64,000 nt of DNA from Polynucleobacter cosmopolitanus. Its GTDB lineage: Bacteria; Pseudomonadota; Gammaproteobacteria; Burkholderiales; Burkholderiaceae. This document shows, one piece after another, positions 25,208 to 36,820 of this stretch (the first letter of the stretch is position 1; every line of letters starts with the position of its first letter). Where the stretch lies: assembly GCF_002224225.1 (NCBI RefSeq), contig NZ_NJGG01000003.1, positions 1 through 64,000 of the forward strand, written 5' to 3'. The notes under the pieces are model-generated. The model did no database searches, had not been told where the DNA came from, and saw only the letters and a list, made by a program, of their open reading frames with translations. The position numbers were made by a program, and so were the translations under genes.

Positions 25208-25957
25208 ATGGTCACATCAACATTATTTTTGACAATATTTATTGGTGCCTTGGTCAGTGGTTGGCATTGCGCTCTGATGTGTGGAGGCATTGCTGCTGGC
25301 TTAGAGCGTGCCAAGCAAAATCCTACAGCAGGGGCAAATATTTCCACTTTGCGTTTTATTTCCAGAAAACAACTCATCTATGAGCAGTTTTTGACTCATA
25401 TAGGCAGAATAACAAGTTATGTTTTATTGGGTATTTTGGCGGGAACTTTGGGTTTTCCACTTTGGCAGCAAGGTTGGATGCCAGTTCAAAGGTCATTATT
25501 TGCGGTTGCAGCACTGATTTTTTTATTCCAGGGCTATCTTATCTTGACTAAAAATAAGTCTAAAACCTCTTCGTGGGAGGTTTGGCTCAACACAAAAACC
25601 GCTGCCTTATGGTCAAAACTATCCAAATCACTTCAACAATCAGGTCAAAAACCACACTTTTTGGTGGGTCTGGTATGGGGTTTGATCCCCTGTGGGTTGA
25701 TTTATAGCATCTTGCCTTTGGCTTTTTTATCCGGGGATGGTATCTCAGGAGGCTTATTAATGCTGGCCTTTGGATTAGGGACATTGCCCAACCTTTTGCT
25801 GATCACTGGGTTTTCAGCGCGCTTGGCAGCTTGGGGTCATCAGGCTTGGATGCGTTATATAGCTGCAGGCTTAATGATATTTACAGGACTGTTTGGTCTT
25901 TATAGGGCCTTCACCTTGCCTGATGCACTTCTCAAAGGCGGTTTTTGCATTGGCTGA
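25208..25957 (+). CDS. COG2836-type membrane protein (sulfite exporter TauE/SafE-like, DsbD-like fold)
   Basis: A 249-residue inner-membrane protein with about six helices. The first helix holds GWHCALMCGG and a central helix holds GLIPCGLIYS, the paired cysteine/proline motifs of the UreH/COG2836 group related to the membrane core of DsbD. Such genes are commonly linked to cbb3 oxidase and FNR genes, and a role in metal handling has been proposed for relatives. It diverges from fnr across a 96-base gap. The exact substrate cannot be told from sequence. Confidence 0.75.
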   Translation: MVTSTLFLTIFIGALVSGWHCALMCGGIAAGLERAKQNPTAGANISTLRFISRKQLIYEQFLTHIGRITSYVLLGILAGTLGFPLWQQGWMPVQRSLFAVAALIFLFQGYLILTKNKSKTSSWEVWLNTKTAALWSKLSKSLQQSGQKPHFLVGLVWGLIPCGLIYSILPLAFLSGDGISGGLLMLAFGLGTLPNLLLITGFSARLAAWGHQAWMRYIAAGLMIFTGLFGLYRAFTLPDALLKGGFCIG

Positions 25958-26068
25958 AGTTTGAATTACAATACTATTCTAGTTGGTTAAATAATAATGA
26001 TGTGATTTCTGGTATCTCTTAGCCAGACATCCTTAACCCAAATATAAACAGATTCCCTTTTTAAATTT

Positions 26069-26752
26069 ATGACTCCTGAACAGCTCAAGCTGGTGCTTGA
26101 AACTGCACTCTTATGTGCAGATGAACCCATGACAATGAACGATTTGCGTCGTTTGTTTCTAGAAGAACTTTCTGTAGAAGAGTTGAGTGAGGCTTTATCT
26201 CAGATTCAGGCAGATTGGTCAGACAAGGGCATGGAGCTTTTAGAGCTTGCAACCGGCTGGCGTTTTCAAAGTCGTTTATCGATGCGCGAGTATTTGGATC
26301 GCTTGACACCTGAGAAGCCACCAAAGTACTCAAGAGCTGTGATGGAAACTTTGGCCATCATCGCTTATCGTCAACCAGTGACGAGGGGTGAGATTGAAGA
26401 GATTCGTGGTGTGACTGTGAGCTCTAATGTGGTGAAACAGTTAGAGGATCGCGGTTGGATTGAAGTAGTAGGCCATAAAGACACGGTTGGACGTCCTGGT
26501 CTTTACGCCACAACGCGCCAATTTTTAAATGATTTAAGTTTGACCACTTTGCAAGAATTACCAATGCTCGATGATGCTTCAGCTCAAGCTGAATCTGTGG
26601 CTCAGCGAGTCATGGAGTTTGAAGGTGAACCTATAGCTGCTCCTGAAGATTTCTCAGACGTGACCGACGTGGCTGATACATCTGCTCCGTCAGTTGATGC
26701 TGAAACAGATGCTACTGATGAGCAAACTAATAACGAAAAAACTAATGACTAG
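26069..26752 (+). CDS. scpB: Segregation and condensation protein B
   Basis: A 227-residue subunit of the SMC-ScpAB (or MksB-like) chromosome condensation complex. It has the two winged-helix domains of Scp[15 protein letters not shown] at the start and [31 protein letters not shown] in the second domain, plus the GRPGLYATT block. The last ~50 residues are acidic and low in complexity. scpA is not in the window. The stop overlaps the rluB start by eight bases. Confidence 0.92.
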   Translation: MTPEQLKLVLETALLCADEPMTMNDLRRLFLEELSVEELSEALSQIQADWSDKGMELLELATGWRFQSRLSMREYLDRLTPEKPPKYSRAVMETLAIIAYRQPVTRGEIEEIRGVTVSSNVVKQLEDRGWIEVVGHKDTVGRPGLYATTRQFLNDLSLTTLQELPMLDDASAQAESVAQRVMEFEGEPIAAPEDFSDVTDVADTSAPSVDAETDATDEQTNNEKTND

Positions 26753-28634
26753 TCCTGAATTTGAATCTGAACAGCCCGCCAAGATGGATGGGCAAGAGGC
26801 TGGTGAAAATAGCGAGACTCGACCAAAAAGAACCAGTCGCAGCCCCTACAACAAGGGTCGTGGCAGACGTCCACGTGATGAAAATGCATCTGCTGGTGAT
26901 CAGCCTGCAGGAGAAAATCAAGTGACTCAAGCAAGTTCGGGTGAAGAGCCTGTAAGTGAGGGTGAGTCAGCAGCAAGGCCTCCTCGCGGGCCGCGCCCTC
27001 CAAGAGGTGATCGTGGTGATAAATTTGCCAGAGGCCCTAGAAACAAAGGTAATAACGGTGAGCGAGGTGATAGAACAAATCACCCATCACGTCATCAAGA
27101 AGCCAAAGCCAGTCCAGTCAGTGAAGAAAGCCAAGCTTTGTTCGCATCGGTGGTTTCTGGAGAATTTGATGCAACATTGGACACCCCGGAAGTTGAAACT
27201 GAAGTAACTCATGACATGGTTGCTCAGACATTGGCTGAGTTGGAAACTGAGTCTCATTCATCTGAATCAGAAACAAAAGAAGCTCAAGCTGAAGAAGATG
27301 CAATGCCAGGTTTGCAGTTTTCTAGCGTTGACGAACTGCCATTGAGCTTGCGTGATGAAGTTTGGTCCGATCTTGATGATGTCGATGAAGAAGGTTTCGA
27401 CGAAGACACCGTTAAGTTACACAAAGTATTAGCTGATGCTGGCATGGGCTCTCGCCGTGACATGGAAGACCTGATCATTCAGGGTCGAGTTTCTGTGAAC
27501 AGTATGCCGGCGCACATTGGCCAACGTGTTGGACCAACTGATCAAGTCAAAATCAATGGCAAGATGGTTCATCGCAAGATTCAAACAAAACCACCGCGCG
27601 TGATTCTTTATCACAAGCCGGCCGGTGAGATTGTCAGTCAGTCAGATCCTGAAGGTCGTCCAACTGTGTTTGATCGCTTGCCAAAAGCCAAACAAGGTCG
27701 CTGGATTGCAGTCGGTCGTTTGGACTTCAATACTGAAGGTTTGTTGTTATTCACCACATCTGGTGAATTAGCGAATCGCTTGATGCACCCGCGCTATGGC
27801 GTTGAGCGTGAATACGCGGCACGTATTTTGGGTGACTTAGAGCCTGAGCAAGAAAAGCTCTTAAAAACAGGTATTAATTTAGATGATGGTGTTGCTAAAT
27901 TCTTGCGCTTGGTCAGTGGTGGCGGAGAGGGTGCTAACCGTTGGTACCACGTTGCTTTGACAGAAGGTCGCAACCGTGAAGTCCGCCGCATGTTTGAGGC
28001 AGTTGGCCACATTGTGTCTCGTTTGATTCGAACACGTTATGGCTTATTTGTTTTGCCACCAAGATTGCGTCGCGGTCGCTGGGAAGAAGTCCCATCAGAT
28101 CAAATTGTGCAGCTCATGAAGATGGCTGGCTTGAAAGTTCCTCAGGGTATGGGTGAGAAATCACGCCGTGATCCACGCGAAGGTGGTAACCGCGCTCCGC
28201 GTGAACACAGTGGTGGTCAACCTGATCCAATGCAGACCTCAGTTTCTTACTGGGGTTCTAAGGATGCCTTAAGACAAGCGTCCAACACCAATCGTTTTGC
28301 TCAAGGTCATGCAGATGATCGTGGCGGCAAATATAAGGGCAGCAGCAATGGTGGTGGAAGAGGTAAACCGGGTCAAGGTGGTAAACCTGGCCAAGGCAAG
28401 CCCGGTCAAGGTGGTCGCTCAGGAGGTTTTGGGCAGCGTCGTGACGAGGATAGTCAAGCTGGTGTGCACCATGGCAGTGCATTTGGCAGTGGTGCTGATA
28501 AACCCCGTTCAGGTCAAAAATTCGGTAAAAAAGGCCCGAGTCAGGGTGGTTCTCGCTCAGGACAGGGTCAAAATCGTTCTCCAGGTGGCAAACCTGGGGG
28601 TAAATTTGGTAAAAAGTTCTCAAAACCGAGCTAA
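26745..28634 (+). CDS. rluB: 23S rRNA pseudouridine(2605) synthase RluB, with extended disordered ends
   Basis: A 629-residue enzyme that isomerises U2605 of 23S rRNA. The core is an S4 RNA-binding domain ([19 protein letters not shown], about residues 223-280) and a RsuA/RluB catalytic domain with the active aspartate in [13 protein letters not shown]. About 220 residues before it are charged and low-complexity, and about 170 residues after it are glycine-, lysine- and arginine-rich with GKPGQG repeats. E. coli RluB is about 290 residues, so more than half of this protein is extension, likely aiding RNA binding. ATG 26745 is chosen; in-frame ATGs at 26694 and 26697 lie inside scpB. Confidence 0.88.
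   Translation: MTSPEFESEQPAKMDGQEAGENSETRPKRTSRSPYNKGRGRRPRDENASAGDQPAGENQVTQASSGEEPVSEGESAARPPRGPRPPRGDRGDKFARGPRNKGNNGERGDRTNHPSRHQEAKASPVSEESQALFASVVSGEFDATLDTPEVETEVTHDMVAQTLAELETESHSSESETKEAQAEEDAMPGLQFSSVDELPLSLRDEVWSDLDDVDEEGFDEDTVKLHKVLADAGMGSRRDMEDLIIQGRVSVNSMPAHIGQRVGPTDQVKINGKMVHRKIQTKPPRVILYHKPAGEIVSQSDPEGRPTVFDRLPKAKQGRWIAVGRLDFNTEGLLLFTTSGELANRLMHPRYGVEREYAARILGDLEPEQEKLLKTGINLDDGVAKFLRLVSGGGEGANRWYHVALTEGRNREVRRMFEAVGHIVSRLIRTRYGLFVLPPRLRRGRWEEVPSDQIVQLMKMAGLKVPQGMGEKSRRDPREGGNRAPREHSGGQPDPMQTSVSYWGSKDALRQASNTNRFAQGHADDRGGKYKGSSNGGGRGKPGQGGKPGQGKPGQGGRSGGFGQRRDEDSQAGVHHGSAFGSGADKPRSGQKFGKKGPSQGGSRSGQGQNRSPGGKPGGKFGKKFSKPS
28362..28415 (+). repeat. GKPGQG-encoding tandem repeat in rluB
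   Basis: Three near-identical units of about 18 bases encode [12 protein letters not shown] and KPGQGG. The codons differ between units (AAACCG, AAACCT, AAGCCC), so selection seems to act on the peptide. Confidence 0.75.
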
Positions 28635-28661
28635 ATTGTCAGTAAAGCTAGGGGATATCCC

Positions 28662-28690
28662 TTGGCAGGGCTGGCAAGTTCTTATATAAT
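28662..28690 (+). promoter_or_regulatory. Promoter of the rimP-nusA-infB operon
   Basis: TTGGCA (28662-28667), 17-base spacer, perfect TATAAT (28685-28690). Predicted start near 28697, leaving a leader of about 112 bases before rimP. Confidence 0.8.
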
Positions 28691-28735
28691 TCAACTGTTT
28701 AGTAGTTCCGGCTAAAGTTGCGTTCAACGTAGGTC

Positions 28736-28785
28736 GGGCATGTTCTTTTTGTTTAGGAATATGGGCTATATGCCCATTTTTTTTT
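28736..28785 (+). promoter_or_regulatory. Transcription attenuator in the rimP leader
   Basis: ATGGGC (28761-28766), loop TATAT, GCCCAT (28772-28777) and nine T residues (28777-28785) form an intrinsic terminator that lies after the promoter and 23 bases before rimP. GGGCATGT at 28736-28743 can instead pair with ATATGCCC at 28768-28775 (eight pairs, one G-U), which would block the terminator. Such leaders fit autoregulation of this operon, for example by NusA. Confidence 0.7.
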
Positions 28786-28808
28786 GGTGAAAGAAAACGT
28801 AATAGTCG

Positions 28809-29303
28809 ATGGCGAACGAACAAGTTTTGATTGCTGATGCTCTGAAGAGCCTAGGTTACCTACTCGTTGATATTGAGCGAGAGGGTCGTGGCTTGTTGCG
28901 CGTCACGATTGAAAATATTGATTATGAACGCCCAATCGATATTACTGATTGTGAAAAAGTGAGTCGTCATCTGAATTACAGCTTGCCTGTAGATAACGTT
29001 AACTACGATCGATTGGAAGTTTCTTCGCCAGGCTTGGATCGACCTGTAAAAACAGTTGCTGACCATATCCGATTCATGGGTTTGGAAGCAAACGTTAAAT
29101 TACGCGTTGCCCATGCTGGCCGAAAGAATTATGTAGGTGTTTTGCAGGGCTTGATCAGTGGTGACGCTGATTCTATTGATGCCAAGTTGGGTCTGTTAAT
29201 CAAAAACACAGATGGCAGCGAGGCAATGTTTGAATTTACTCTGGCCGAGGTTGAAAAAACTCGGTTGGTTCCCGTAGTTGATTTCAAAGGAAGAAAATCA
29301 TGA
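28809..29303 (+). CDS. rimP: Ribosome maturation factor RimP
   Basis: A 164-residue factor for 30S subunit assembly. The N-terminal domain carries [17 protein letters not shown] and the conserved [19 protein letters not shown] block, seen here as [14 protein letters not shown]. The C-terminal domain is the Sm-like fold. First gene of the rimP-nusA-infB-rbfA-truB cluster; its stop overlaps the nusA start by four bases (ATGA). It lies behind the terminator/antiterminator leader at 28736-28785. Confidence 0.95.
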   Translation: MANEQVLIADALKSLGYLLVDIEREGRGLLRVTIENIDYERPIDITDCEKVSRHLNYSLPVDNVNYDRLEVSSPGLDRPVKTVADHIRFMGLEANVKLRVAHAGRKNYVGVLQGLISGDADSIDAKLGLLIKNTDGSEAMFEFTLAEVEKTRLVPVVDFKGRKS

Positions 29304-30775
29304 GTCGTGAAGTCCTCATGCTAGCTGACGCTTTAGCACGCGAGAAAAACGTTGAACGAGATATCGTATTCGAAGCACTTGAGATGGCCTTGGCCTCTGC
29401 AAGTAAAAAACGTTACGATGAAGATGTGGATATTCGCGTTGCCATTGATCGCAACACTGGCGAATATGAAACATATCGTCGTTGGTTGGTTGTGCCTGAT
29501 GAAGCAGGTCTGCAAGAGCCAGACAAAGAGATTCTTTCATTTGAAGCAAAAGAACAAATTGCTGACATTGAAATCGGTGATTTCATTGAAGAGCAAGTTG
29601 AGTCTGTTGCTTTTGGACGTATTGGCGCACAAACAGCTAAGCAAGTGATCTTGCAGCGTATTCGTGATGCTGAGCGTGAGCAAATTTTGAATGACTATTT
29701 AGAACGTGGCGAAAACGTCATGACTGGCACTGTGAAACGTGCTGATAAAAATGGTTTGATCATTGAATCTGGTCGCGTTGAAGCTTTATTGCGTCGTGAC
29801 CAAATGATTCCAAAAGAAAATTTACGCAGCGGCGATCGCGTGCGTGGTTTCATTTTGAAAGTTGATCGTGAAGCCCGTGGCCCACAGATTGAACTCTCAA
29901 GAACAGCCCCAGATTTCTTGATCAAATTGTTTGAGAATGAAGTTCCTGAAATGGAACAAGGTTTATTGGAGATCAAGGGCGCCGCTCGTGATCCTGGTAT
30001 CCGTGCAAAGATTGCTGTGGTTGCACACGATAAGCGCATTGACCCAATTGGTACTTGCGTTGGTGTGCGTGGCACACGTGTGACAGCGGTTCGTAATGAA
30101 GTTGCTGGCGAAGCAGTTGATATTGTTTTGTGGTCTGAAGATCCAGCGCAATTTGTGATCGGTGCCTTAGCACCTGCTCAAGTTCAATCAATCATGGTGG
30201 ACGAAGAGAAGCATGCGATGGATGTGGTGGTTGATGAAGAAAACTTGGCGATCGCCATTGGCCGCAGTGGTCAAAACGTGCGTTTGGCCAGTGAGTTAAC
30301 TGGATGGCACATCAACATCATGACTCCTGAGGAGTCTGCTCAAAAGACTGAAGAAGAATCAGAAAAAGTACGCGCCTTGTTCATGGAGAAGTTGGATGTG
30401 GACCAAGAGGTTGCGGACATTTTGATTGAAGAAGGCTTCAATAGTTTGGAAGAAGTTGCATACGTGCCTTTGTCAGAAATGCTAGAAATTGATGCATTTG
30501 ATGAAGATACGGTGAATGAATTGCGTACTCGCGCACGTGACTCGTTGTTAACGATGGAGTTGGCAAAAGAAGAGCGTGTTGAAGAGGTATCGCAAGATCT
30601 ACGTAGCTTAGAAGGTATGACTACGAATCTTGTTGCCAAATTGGCAGAAGGTAATGTCCATACCCGTGATGACCTAGCGGAATTGGCTGTTGATGAGTTA
30701 GTTGAAATGACTGGCATCAACGAAGAAGACGCAAAAGCTCTCATTATGAAAGCTCGTGCACACTGGTTTAACTGA
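29300..30775 (+). CDS. nusA: Transcription termination/antitermination factor NusA
   Basis: A 491-residue RNA polymerase-associated factor. Domain order: N-terminal polymerase-binding region (residues 1-~125), S1 domain ([15 protein letters not shown]), KH1 and KH2 domains ([26 protein letters not shown]), then two acidic C-terminal repeats as in proteobacteria ([31 protein letters not shown]). It modulates pausing, termination and antitermination, and in E. coli represses its own operon through leader terminators. Confidence 0.96.
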   Translation: MSREVLMLADALAREKNVERDIVFEALEMALASASKKRYDEDVDIRVAIDRNTGEYETYRRWLVVPDEAGLQEPDKEILSFEAKEQIADIEIGDFIEEQVESVAFGRIGAQTAKQVILQRIRDAEREQILNDYLERGENVMTGTVKRADKNGLIIESGRVEALLRRDQMIPKENLRSGDRVRGFILKVDREARGPQIELSRTAPDFLIKLFENEVPEMEQGLLEIKGAARDPGIRAKIAVVAHDKRIDPIGTCVGVRGTRVTAVRNEVAGEAVDIVLWSEDPAQFVIGALAPAQVQSIMVDEEKHAMDVVVDEENLAIAIGRSGQNVRLASELTGWHINIMTPEESAQKTEEESEKVRALFMEKLDVDQEVADILIEEGFNSLEEVAYVPLSEMLEIDAFDEDTVNELRTRARDSLLTMELAKEERVEEVSQDLRSLEGMTTNLVAKLAEGNVHTRDDLAELAVDELVEMTGINEEDAKALIMKARAHWFN

Positions 30776-30791
30776 TTCATAAGGGGTTCGC

Positions 30792-33563
30792 ATGGCGACC
30801 ACGACCGTAGAAGATTTGGCAAAAGAACTGAAGCGCACTCCAGCAGCATTGCTGGAGCAGCTTCAGGCTGCCGGAATTAATAAAACAGCAGCAGAAGATA
30901 AGCTGACTGAAAAAGATAAAACGAAATTACTTGAGCATTTACAAGTGGCTCATGGTTCGGATACTGCTGCACGCAAAAAAATCACTTTAACCAAGCGTGA
31001 AACCACTGAGATTCGCCAGGCAGACTCTGCTGGTAAAACTCGCACAGTGCAAGTTGAGGTTCGTAAGAAGCGTGTATTAGTCAAGCGTGATGAGTCTGCT
31101 AAAGATGAGCCAGCTCCAGTGGTTGAGAAGCCAGTAACAGTGTCAGCGGAAGTTGCACCTGCCGGTATTTTGGATGATGCTGAGTTAGCAAAACGTGAAG
31201 CAGAAGCCAAACGCCAAGCTGAGTTATTAGCTCGCCAAGAAGCTGACATGCAAGCGGAGATGGATCGCAAAGCTCGCGAAGAATCAGAAAAAGCTGCCGC
31301 AAAAACAAAAGCAGCAAAAGGTGATAAAAAAGAAAAAGCAAGCGCTGAAGAAGATAAAGCCAAGGCTGAAAGCGAAGAAAAAGAAAAGGTAGCGGCCACT
31401 GCAGCTGCCAAAGTTCGTGATGACGAATTGGAAAGCATTCGTGTGCGTCGTGCCAAAGCTGAAGCTGAAGCTTTAGCGATCCGTGACATGATGAATGCAC
31501 CTGCCAGGGTTCTCAAAGCAGCTAAGCCGCCTGAAGAAGAAAAGAAGGGCACGCTTCATAAGCCAGTCAAGGCTGAAGGTGCTGATGATAAAAAGAAAGA
31601 TAAAGTTAAGCCGGGTGCAAAGACCATTAAATCAACCGAGTCATCATCGACTTGGAATGAGGATGGTAAGAAGCGCGCTGGCGGACTAAAAACTCGTGGC
31701 GATACAACCGGTGGATCAGGTAACTGGCGCACGGGTGGTGGCAGAAGAAAAAATCAACAGCAAGCCTCTGATGTTCCAACTAACTTCGTGGCACCAACTG
31801 AACCAGTTGTGAGGGATGTTCATATTCCAGAAACAATCACTGTTTCAGAATTGGCTCACAAGATGTCAGTAAAAGCTGCAGAAGTGATCAAGTTGCTGAT
31901 GGGCATGGGTCAGATGGTCACAATCAACCAAGTTTTAGACCAAGACACAGCGATGATCATCGTTGAAGAAATGGGCCATAAAGCTTTTGCTGCTAAGTTA
32001 GATGAGCCAGACACAGATCTATCAACCGAAGCGCATGATGCTGAGTTGATCACAAGACCACCAGTGGTCACTGTGATGGGTCACGTCGACCACGGCAAAA
32101 CATCTTTATTGGATTCTATTCGCCGTGCCAAAGTTGCATCAGGCGAAGCGGGCGGTATCACCCAGCACATTGGTGCTTATCACGTAGAAACTCCACGTGG
32201 CATGATCACATTCTTGGACACGCCGGGTCACGAAGCCTTTACGGCGATGCGTGCCCGTGGTGCTCAAGCGACAGATATTGTTATTTTGGTGGTGGCTGCA
32301 GATGACGGCGTGATGCCGCAAACCAAAGAAGCGATTGCCCATGCCAAGGCTGCGGGTGTTCCATTGGTTGTTGCAATCAACAAAATTGATAAGCCAGATG
32401 CCAATCCTGATCGTGTGAAACAAGAATTGGTTGCTGAAAGCGTCGTGCCTGAAGAGTATGGTGGTGATTCACCATTCATTCATGTGTCAGCTAAAACTGG
32501 CGCAGGCATTGATGAGCTTTTAGAAAACGTTTTATTGCAAGCTGAGGTGCTTGAACTTAAGGCTCCGAAAGAGGCTGCAGCTAAAGGTCTGGTGATTGAA
32601 GCTCGCCTTGATAAAGGTAAGGGACCAGTTGCAACCATCTTGGTTCAATCAGGTACTTTGCGTCGTGGCGATATGATTTTGGCGGGCTCATCTTTTGGGC
32701 GCGTTCGCGCCATGTTGGATGAAAACGGTAAGCCTTGTAATGAAGCAGGCCCATCAATCCCAGTGGAAATTCAAGGTCTATCAGAAGTTCCTGCAGCTGG
32801 CGAAGAAGTGATCGCTGTTGCTGATGAGCGCAAAGCTCGTGAAATTGCTTTGTTCCGTCAAGGTAAGTTCCGTGATGTGAAGTTAGCAAAACAGCAAGCT
32901 GTGAAACTTGAAAGCATGTTTGAAAACATGGGTGAAGGCAGTGTTGAGGCTAAGAACTTGCCAATCATCATCAAAGCAGACGTTCAAGGTTCTCAAGAAG
33001 CTTTGTCACAGTCATTGCAAAAGCTTTCAACTGCCGAAGTCAAAGTGGTGATTGTTCACGCTGCGGTTGGTGGCATTACTGAAACTGATATCAACTTAGC
33101 CGTGGCTTCTAAAGCGGTTGTGATTGGATTTAATTCTCGTGCAGATGCATTGGCACGCAAGTTGGCTGAAGCCAATGGCGTAGATATTCGTTACTACAAC
33201 ATCATCTACGATGCTGTTGATGAAGTGAAAGCTGCTATGAGCGGTATGTTAACGCCAGAGAAGAAAGAAGAAATCACTGGCTTGGTTGAAATCCGTCAAG
33301 TGATCCAAGTATCTAAAGTTGGTTCTGTTGCAGGTTGTATGGTTCTTGAAGGTATTGTCAAGCGATCATCACGCGCACGTTTGTTGCGAAACAACGTGGT
33401 AGTTTGGACTGGCGAATTAGATTCATTGAAACGCTTCAAAGATGACGTCAAAGAGGTGAAGGGTGGTTTTGAGTGCGGTCTATCTCTCAAAAATCACAAC
33501 GACATCCATGAGGGCGATCAACTGGAGATATTTGAAGTTACAGAAGTGGCAAGAACACTTTAA
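30792..33563 (+). CDS. infB: Translation initiation factor IF-2
   Basis: A 923-residue GTPase that brings fMet-tRNA to the 30S subunit. The N-terminal IF2N domain ([19 protein letters not shown]) is followed by a ~250-residue Ala/Glu/Lys-rich linker, a second IF2N-like segment ([21 protein letters not shown]), the G domain ([21 protein letters not shown]) and domains II-IV. Size is typical of betaproteobacterial IF-2. A GGGG-containing ribosome-binding site is five bases from the ATG. Confidence 0.97.
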   Translation: MATTTVEDLAKELKRTPAALLEQLQAAGINKTAAEDKLTEKDKTKLLEHLQVAHGSDTAARKKITLTKRETTEIRQADSAGKTRTVQVEVRKKRVLVKRDESAKDEPAPVVEKPVTVSAEVAPAGILDDAELAKREAEAKRQAELLARQEADMQAEMDRKAREESEKAAAKTKAAKGDKKEKASAEEDKAKAESEEKEKVAATAAAKVRDDELESIRVRRAKAEAEALAIRDMMNAPARVLKAAKPPEEEKKGTLHKPVKAEGADDKKKDKVKPGAKTIKSTESSSTWNEDGKKRAGGLKTRGDTTGGSGNWRTGGGRRKNQQQASDVPTNFVAPTEPVVRDVHIPETITVSELAHKMSVKAAEVIKLLMGMGQMVTINQVLDQDTAMIIVEEMGHKAFAAKLDEPDTDLSTEAHDAELITRPPVVTVMGHVDHGKTSLLDSIRRAKVASGEAGGITQHIGAYHVETPRGMITFLDTPGHEAFTAMRARGAQATDIVILVVAADDGVMPQTKEAIAHAKAAGVPLVVAINKIDKPDANPDRVKQELVAESVVPEEYGGDSPFIHVSAKTGAGIDELLENVLLQAEVLELKAPKEAAAKGLVIEARLDKGKGPVATILVQSGTLRRGDMILAGSSFGRVRAMLDENGKPCNEAGPSIPVEIQGLSEVPAAGEEVIAVADERKAREIALFRQGKFRDVKLAKQQAVKLESMFENMGEGSVEAKNLPIIIKADVQGSQEALSQSLQKLSTAEVKVVIVHAAVGGITETDINLAVASKAVVIGFNSRADALARKLAEANGVDIRYYNIIYDAVDEVKAAMSGMLTPEKKEEITGLVEIRQVIQVSKVGSVAGCMVLEGIVKRSSRARLLRNNVVVWTGELDSLKRFKDDVKEVKGGFECGLSLKNHNDIHEGDQLEIFEVTEVARTL

Positions 33564-33581
33564 TAGCTTTAAATAAATAAC

Positions 33582-33935
33582 ATGCCAGTAAAAAATCATC
33601 GCAATCAAAGAGTGGCCGACCAAATCCAAAGGGATTTGGCCGAGCTCATTCCGCGCGAGATTCGTGATCCGAAAGTTGGCTTGATCACCTTGCAGGCAGT
33701 TGAACTAACAACTGACATGGCACACGCAAAAATCTTCTTCACAGTTCTTGGAGCTGAGCCGGAGAATGCTTTGGCTGCTTTGCGTGAAAAAGCCGGATAT
33801 TTACATTCATTGCTGTTTAAACGTTTGCACATTCACACAGTCCCGACTTTGCATTTTCATCATGATGAATCTGTGGCTCGTGGGGTTGAAATGTCACGTT
33901 TAATAGATCAAGCGCTGCGCGACGATAAGGCTTAA
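33582..33935 (+). CDS. rbfA: Ribosome-binding factor A
   Basis: A 117-residue KH-fold protein that matures the 30S subunit and 16S rRNA 5' end. Family blocks visible are [21 protein letters not shown] near the N-terminus, the A-K-I-FFTVLG strand, and the [10 protein letters not shown] segment near the C-terminus. It follows infB by 18 bases and precedes truB by two bases, the usual operon order. Confidence 0.95.
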   Translation: MPVKNHRNQRVADQIQRDLAELIPREIRDPKVGLITLQAVELTTDMAHAKIFFTVLGAEPENALAALREKAGYLHSLLFKRLHIHTVPTLHFHHDESVARGVEMSRLIDQALRDDKA

Positions 33936-33937
33936 TC

Positions 33938-34885
33938 ATGCCCCAAGGTATTCATGGGGTGGTTCTTCTGGATAAGCCAGAAGGAATCAGCTCACAAACT
34001 GCTGTCACGATTGTCAAGCGCGCATTTGATGCGGATAAGGCTGGGCACACAGGTACTTTGGATCCTATGGCCACTGGTTTATTGCCCGTGTGTTTGGGCG
34101 AGGCAACAAAATATTCACAAGATTTATTGGATGCAGATAAAACTTATTTAGCAACTATCAAATTTGGTGAAAAAACCTCTACAGGTGATGCAGAGGGTGA
34201 AGTGATTGAAGTTAAAGAAGCTAATTTTGATGTGACCGATGCATATCTTTTACAAGAAAAATTAGCTGAAGTAGTGTTGAAGTTCACAGGTGAGATTGCA
34301 CAGATTCCGCCGATGTACTCTGCTTTGAAGCGTGATGGTAAGCCTTTGTATGAATATGCCCGCGCTGGTGAGACATTGGAGCGAGAAGCAAGAATGATCA
34401 CGATTCATTTATTGAAATGGATCGATGTGTCATGGCCAGTGGCTCAATTAGAAGTTTCATGCAGCAAAGGAACGTATGTCCGAACCTTGGCTGAAGACAT
34501 TGGTGATTTTTTAGGTGCTGGTGCTCATTTGATTGGCTTGCGCCGCGAGAAGGTGGGTCATTTGAGTTTGGGTCATGGCGTTAGTTTAGAGACTGTCAAA
34601 AATAATCATCAAGAAAAAAATATCAAGCCTGAGTATTTACTGCCAGTAGATGCTCTCGTACAAGACCTCAACTCATTGGGGCTTACAAATGAAGAGGCAG
34701 ATCGCTTGCGTCTTGGGCAAAGAGTCCCAGTCAGTAAAGCGGGTAGTAATGAAGAGTTAATGAGGATTTATCGCGGCACGATTGAATCTTGTAATTTTAT
34801 GGGTACCGCAGACTGGCGCAAGGGTGTATTGCATCCACGTCGTTTGATTGCCCAAGCAGCAGCAGTAACGAATTTAACCAATTGA
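33938..34885 (+). CDS. truB: tRNA pseudouridine(55) synthase TruB
   Basis: A 315-residue synthase for pseudouridine 55 in the T loop of tRNAs. The N-terminal GVVLLDKPEGISSQ and the catalytic GHTGTLDPMATGLLP (aspartate in TLDP) are clear, as is SCSKGTYVRTLAEDIG. The C-terminal PUA-like domain is present. It is separated from rbfA by two bases and followed by typA after 19. Confidence 0.96.
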   Translation: MPQGIHGVVLLDKPEGISSQTAVTIVKRAFDADKAGHTGTLDPMATGLLPVCLGEATKYSQDLLDADKTYLATIKFGEKTSTGDAEGEVIEVKEANFDVTDAYLLQEKLAEVVLKFTGEIAQIPPMYSALKRDGKPLYEYARAGETLEREARMITIHLLKWIDVSWPVAQLEVSCSKGTYVRTLAEDIGDFLGAGAHLIGLRREKVGHLSLGHGVSLETVKNNHQEKNIKPEYLLPVDALVQDLNSLGLTNEEADRLRLGQRVPVSKAGSNEELMRIYRGTIESCNFMGTADWRKGVLHPRRLIAQAAAVTNLTN

Positions 34886-34904
34886 AAAAAGTGAAAGCAG
34901 AACC

Positions 34905-36734
34905 ATGAGTAATATTCGCGCCTTAAGAAACATCGCCATCATTGCCCACGTTGACCACGGTAAAACAACCTTGGTGGATCAACTACTTCGTCAATCAGGC
35001 ACATTCCGTGAGAACCAAGCGCTTACAGAGCGCGTCATGGACTCTAACGACATTGAAAAAGAACGTGGTATCACGATCTTGTCTAAAAACTGTGCGGTTG
35101 AATATGAAGGTACTCATATCAACATCGTTGACACTCCAGGACACGCGGACTTCGGTGGTGAAGTTGAGCGCGTTCTATCGATGGTTGATGGTGTGTTGCT
35201 ATTGGTTGATGCTGTTGAAGGCCCAATGCCGCAAACACGTTTCGTGACAAAGAAAGCTTTGGCACTTGGCTTGAAGCCAATCGTGGTGGTTAATAAAGTA
35301 GACCGTCCAGGTGCGCGTATTGACTATGTTGTGAATGCAACGTTTGAACTATTTGATAAATTGGGTGCGACTGAAGAGCAGTTAGATTTCCCAGTTGTTT
35401 ACGCATCAGGTTTGGCTGGTTACGCAGGTTTGACACCTGAAGTGCGCGAAGGAACCATGGCGCCTTTGTTTGAAACAGTCTTGAAATATGTACCGATTCG
35501 TGACGAAGATCCAGATGGTCCTTTGCAATTCCAGATTTCATCAATTGATTACAACAGCTATGTTGGCAAAATTGGTGTAGGTCGTATCAGCCGCGGTACA
35601 GTAAAAGCCGGTCAAGCAGTTGTTTGCCAAAACGGTCCAGATGGTACGCCATTCAATGGTCGCGTTAACCAAGTGCTTAAATTCCAAGGTCTTGAGCGTG
35701 TTCAGGTTGATCAGGCTGCTTCAGGCGATATCGTTTTGATCAACGGTATCGAAGATTTAGCGATTGGTACAACAGTGTGCGCACCAGACAAAGTTGACCC
35801 ATTGCCGATGTTGAAGGTGGATGAGCCAACTTTGACCATGAACTTCATGGTTAACACCAGCCCATTGGCTGGACGTGAAGGTAAATTCATTACCAGCCGT
35901 CAGATTCGTGATCGTTTGCAGCGCGAGCTAAAGTCAAACATGGCTTTGCGTGTGAGTGATACAGATGATGACACCGTGTTTGAAGTTTCAGGCCGTGGTG
36001 AATTGCATTTAACTATTTTGATTGAAAACATGCGTCGTGAAGGTTACGAGCTTGCAGTTTCTCGTCCTCGTGTGGTTTTCCATGAAGAAAATGGCGTCAA
36101 GATGGAGCCGTTTGAAAACTTAACAGTGGACGTTGAAGACACCACCCAAGGTGGCGTGATGGAAGAGTTAGGTAAGCGTAAAGGTGAACTCCAGGATATG
36201 GTTTCAGACGGTAAAGGTCGAACACGTCTTGAGTACAGAATTCCTGCGCGTGGCTTGATTGGTTTCCAAGGCGACTTCTTGACGATGACTCGCGGTACTG
36301 GTTTGATGAGTCACACATTTGATACATACGGCCCAATGAAAGAAGGCATGGTTGGCGAGCGTCACAATGGCGTGTTGATTTCTCAAGACGATGGTGAAGC
36401 TGTTGCTTACGCTCTATGGAAGCTTCAAGATCGCGGACGCATGTTCGTGGTTCCTGGTGATGCGCTTTATGAAGGCATGGTTATTGGCATCCACAGTCGT
36501 GACAATGACTTGGTTGTTAACCCGATCAAAGGTAAGCAATTAACCAACGTACGTGCCTCAGGCACTGATGAAGCTGTTCGCCTCGTGCCTTCTATTCAGA
36601 TGTCTTTGGAATATGCGGTTGAATTCATCGCTGAAGATGAATTGGTTGAGGTCACACCAAAGAGCATCCGTATTCGTAAACGTTATTTGAAAGAGAATGA
36701 GCGCAAGAAGGCAAGTCGTCCTTCTGGCGTTTAA
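34905..36734 (+). CDS. typA: Ribosome-associated translational GTPase TypA/BipA
   Basis: A 609-residue translational GTPase that aids 50S assembly, especially under stress or cold. G-domain motifs [20 protein letters not shown] and NKVDRPGAR are present, followed by EF-G-like domains II, III and V and the BipA-specific C-terminal domain ([15 protein letters not shown]). It ends in ASRPSGV and is followed by an 11-base-pair terminator. Position after truB is common in Burkholderiales. Confidence 0.96.
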   Translation: MSNIRALRNIAIIAHVDHGKTTLVDQLLRQSGTFRENQALTERVMDSNDIEKERGITILSKNCAVEYEGTHINIVDTPGHADFGGEVERVLSMVDGVLLLVDAVEGPMPQTRFVTKKALALGLKPIVVVNKVDRPGARIDYVVNATFELFDKLGATEEQLDFPVVYASGLAGYAGLTPEVREGTMAPLFETVLKYVPIRDEDPDGPLQFQISSIDYNSYVGKIGVGRISRGTVKAGQAVVCQNGPDGTPFNGRVNQVLKFQGLERVQVDQAASGDIVLINGIEDLAIGTTVCAPDKVDPLPMLKVDEPTLTMNFMVNTSPLAGREGKFITSRQIRDRLQRELKSNMALRVSDTDDDTVFEVSGRGELHLTILIENMRREGYELAVSRPRVVFHEENGVKMEPFENLTVDVEDTTQGGVMEELGKRKGELQDMVSDGKGRTRLEYRIPARGLIGFQGDFLTMTRGTGLMSHTFDTYGPMKEGMVGERHNGVLISQDDGEAVAYALWKLQDRGRMFVVPGDALYEGMVIGIHSRDNDLVVNPIKGKQLTNVRASGTDEAVRLVPSIQMSLEYAVEFIAEDELVEVTPKSIRIRKRYLKENERKKASRPSGV

Positions 36735-36758
36735 TTAACAATAGTTAATAAAATCGAT

Positions 36759-36786
36759 AAAGCCGCAACCATCAAGTTGCGGCTTT
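36759..36786 (+). terminator. Intrinsic terminator after typA
   Basis: Perfect 11-base stem: AAAGCCGCAAC (36759-36769), six-base loop, GTTGCGGCTTT (36776-36786). The T tail is short. Confidence 0.8.
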
Positions 36787-36820
36787 ATGGTTTCTGAAAT
36801 AGCAAAAAATACCATCTATC

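Noticed and set aside
28297..28689. A 130-codon frame overlapping the rluB repeat region.
   Set aside because: Its composition follows from the GKPGQG-coding repeats read in another frame.
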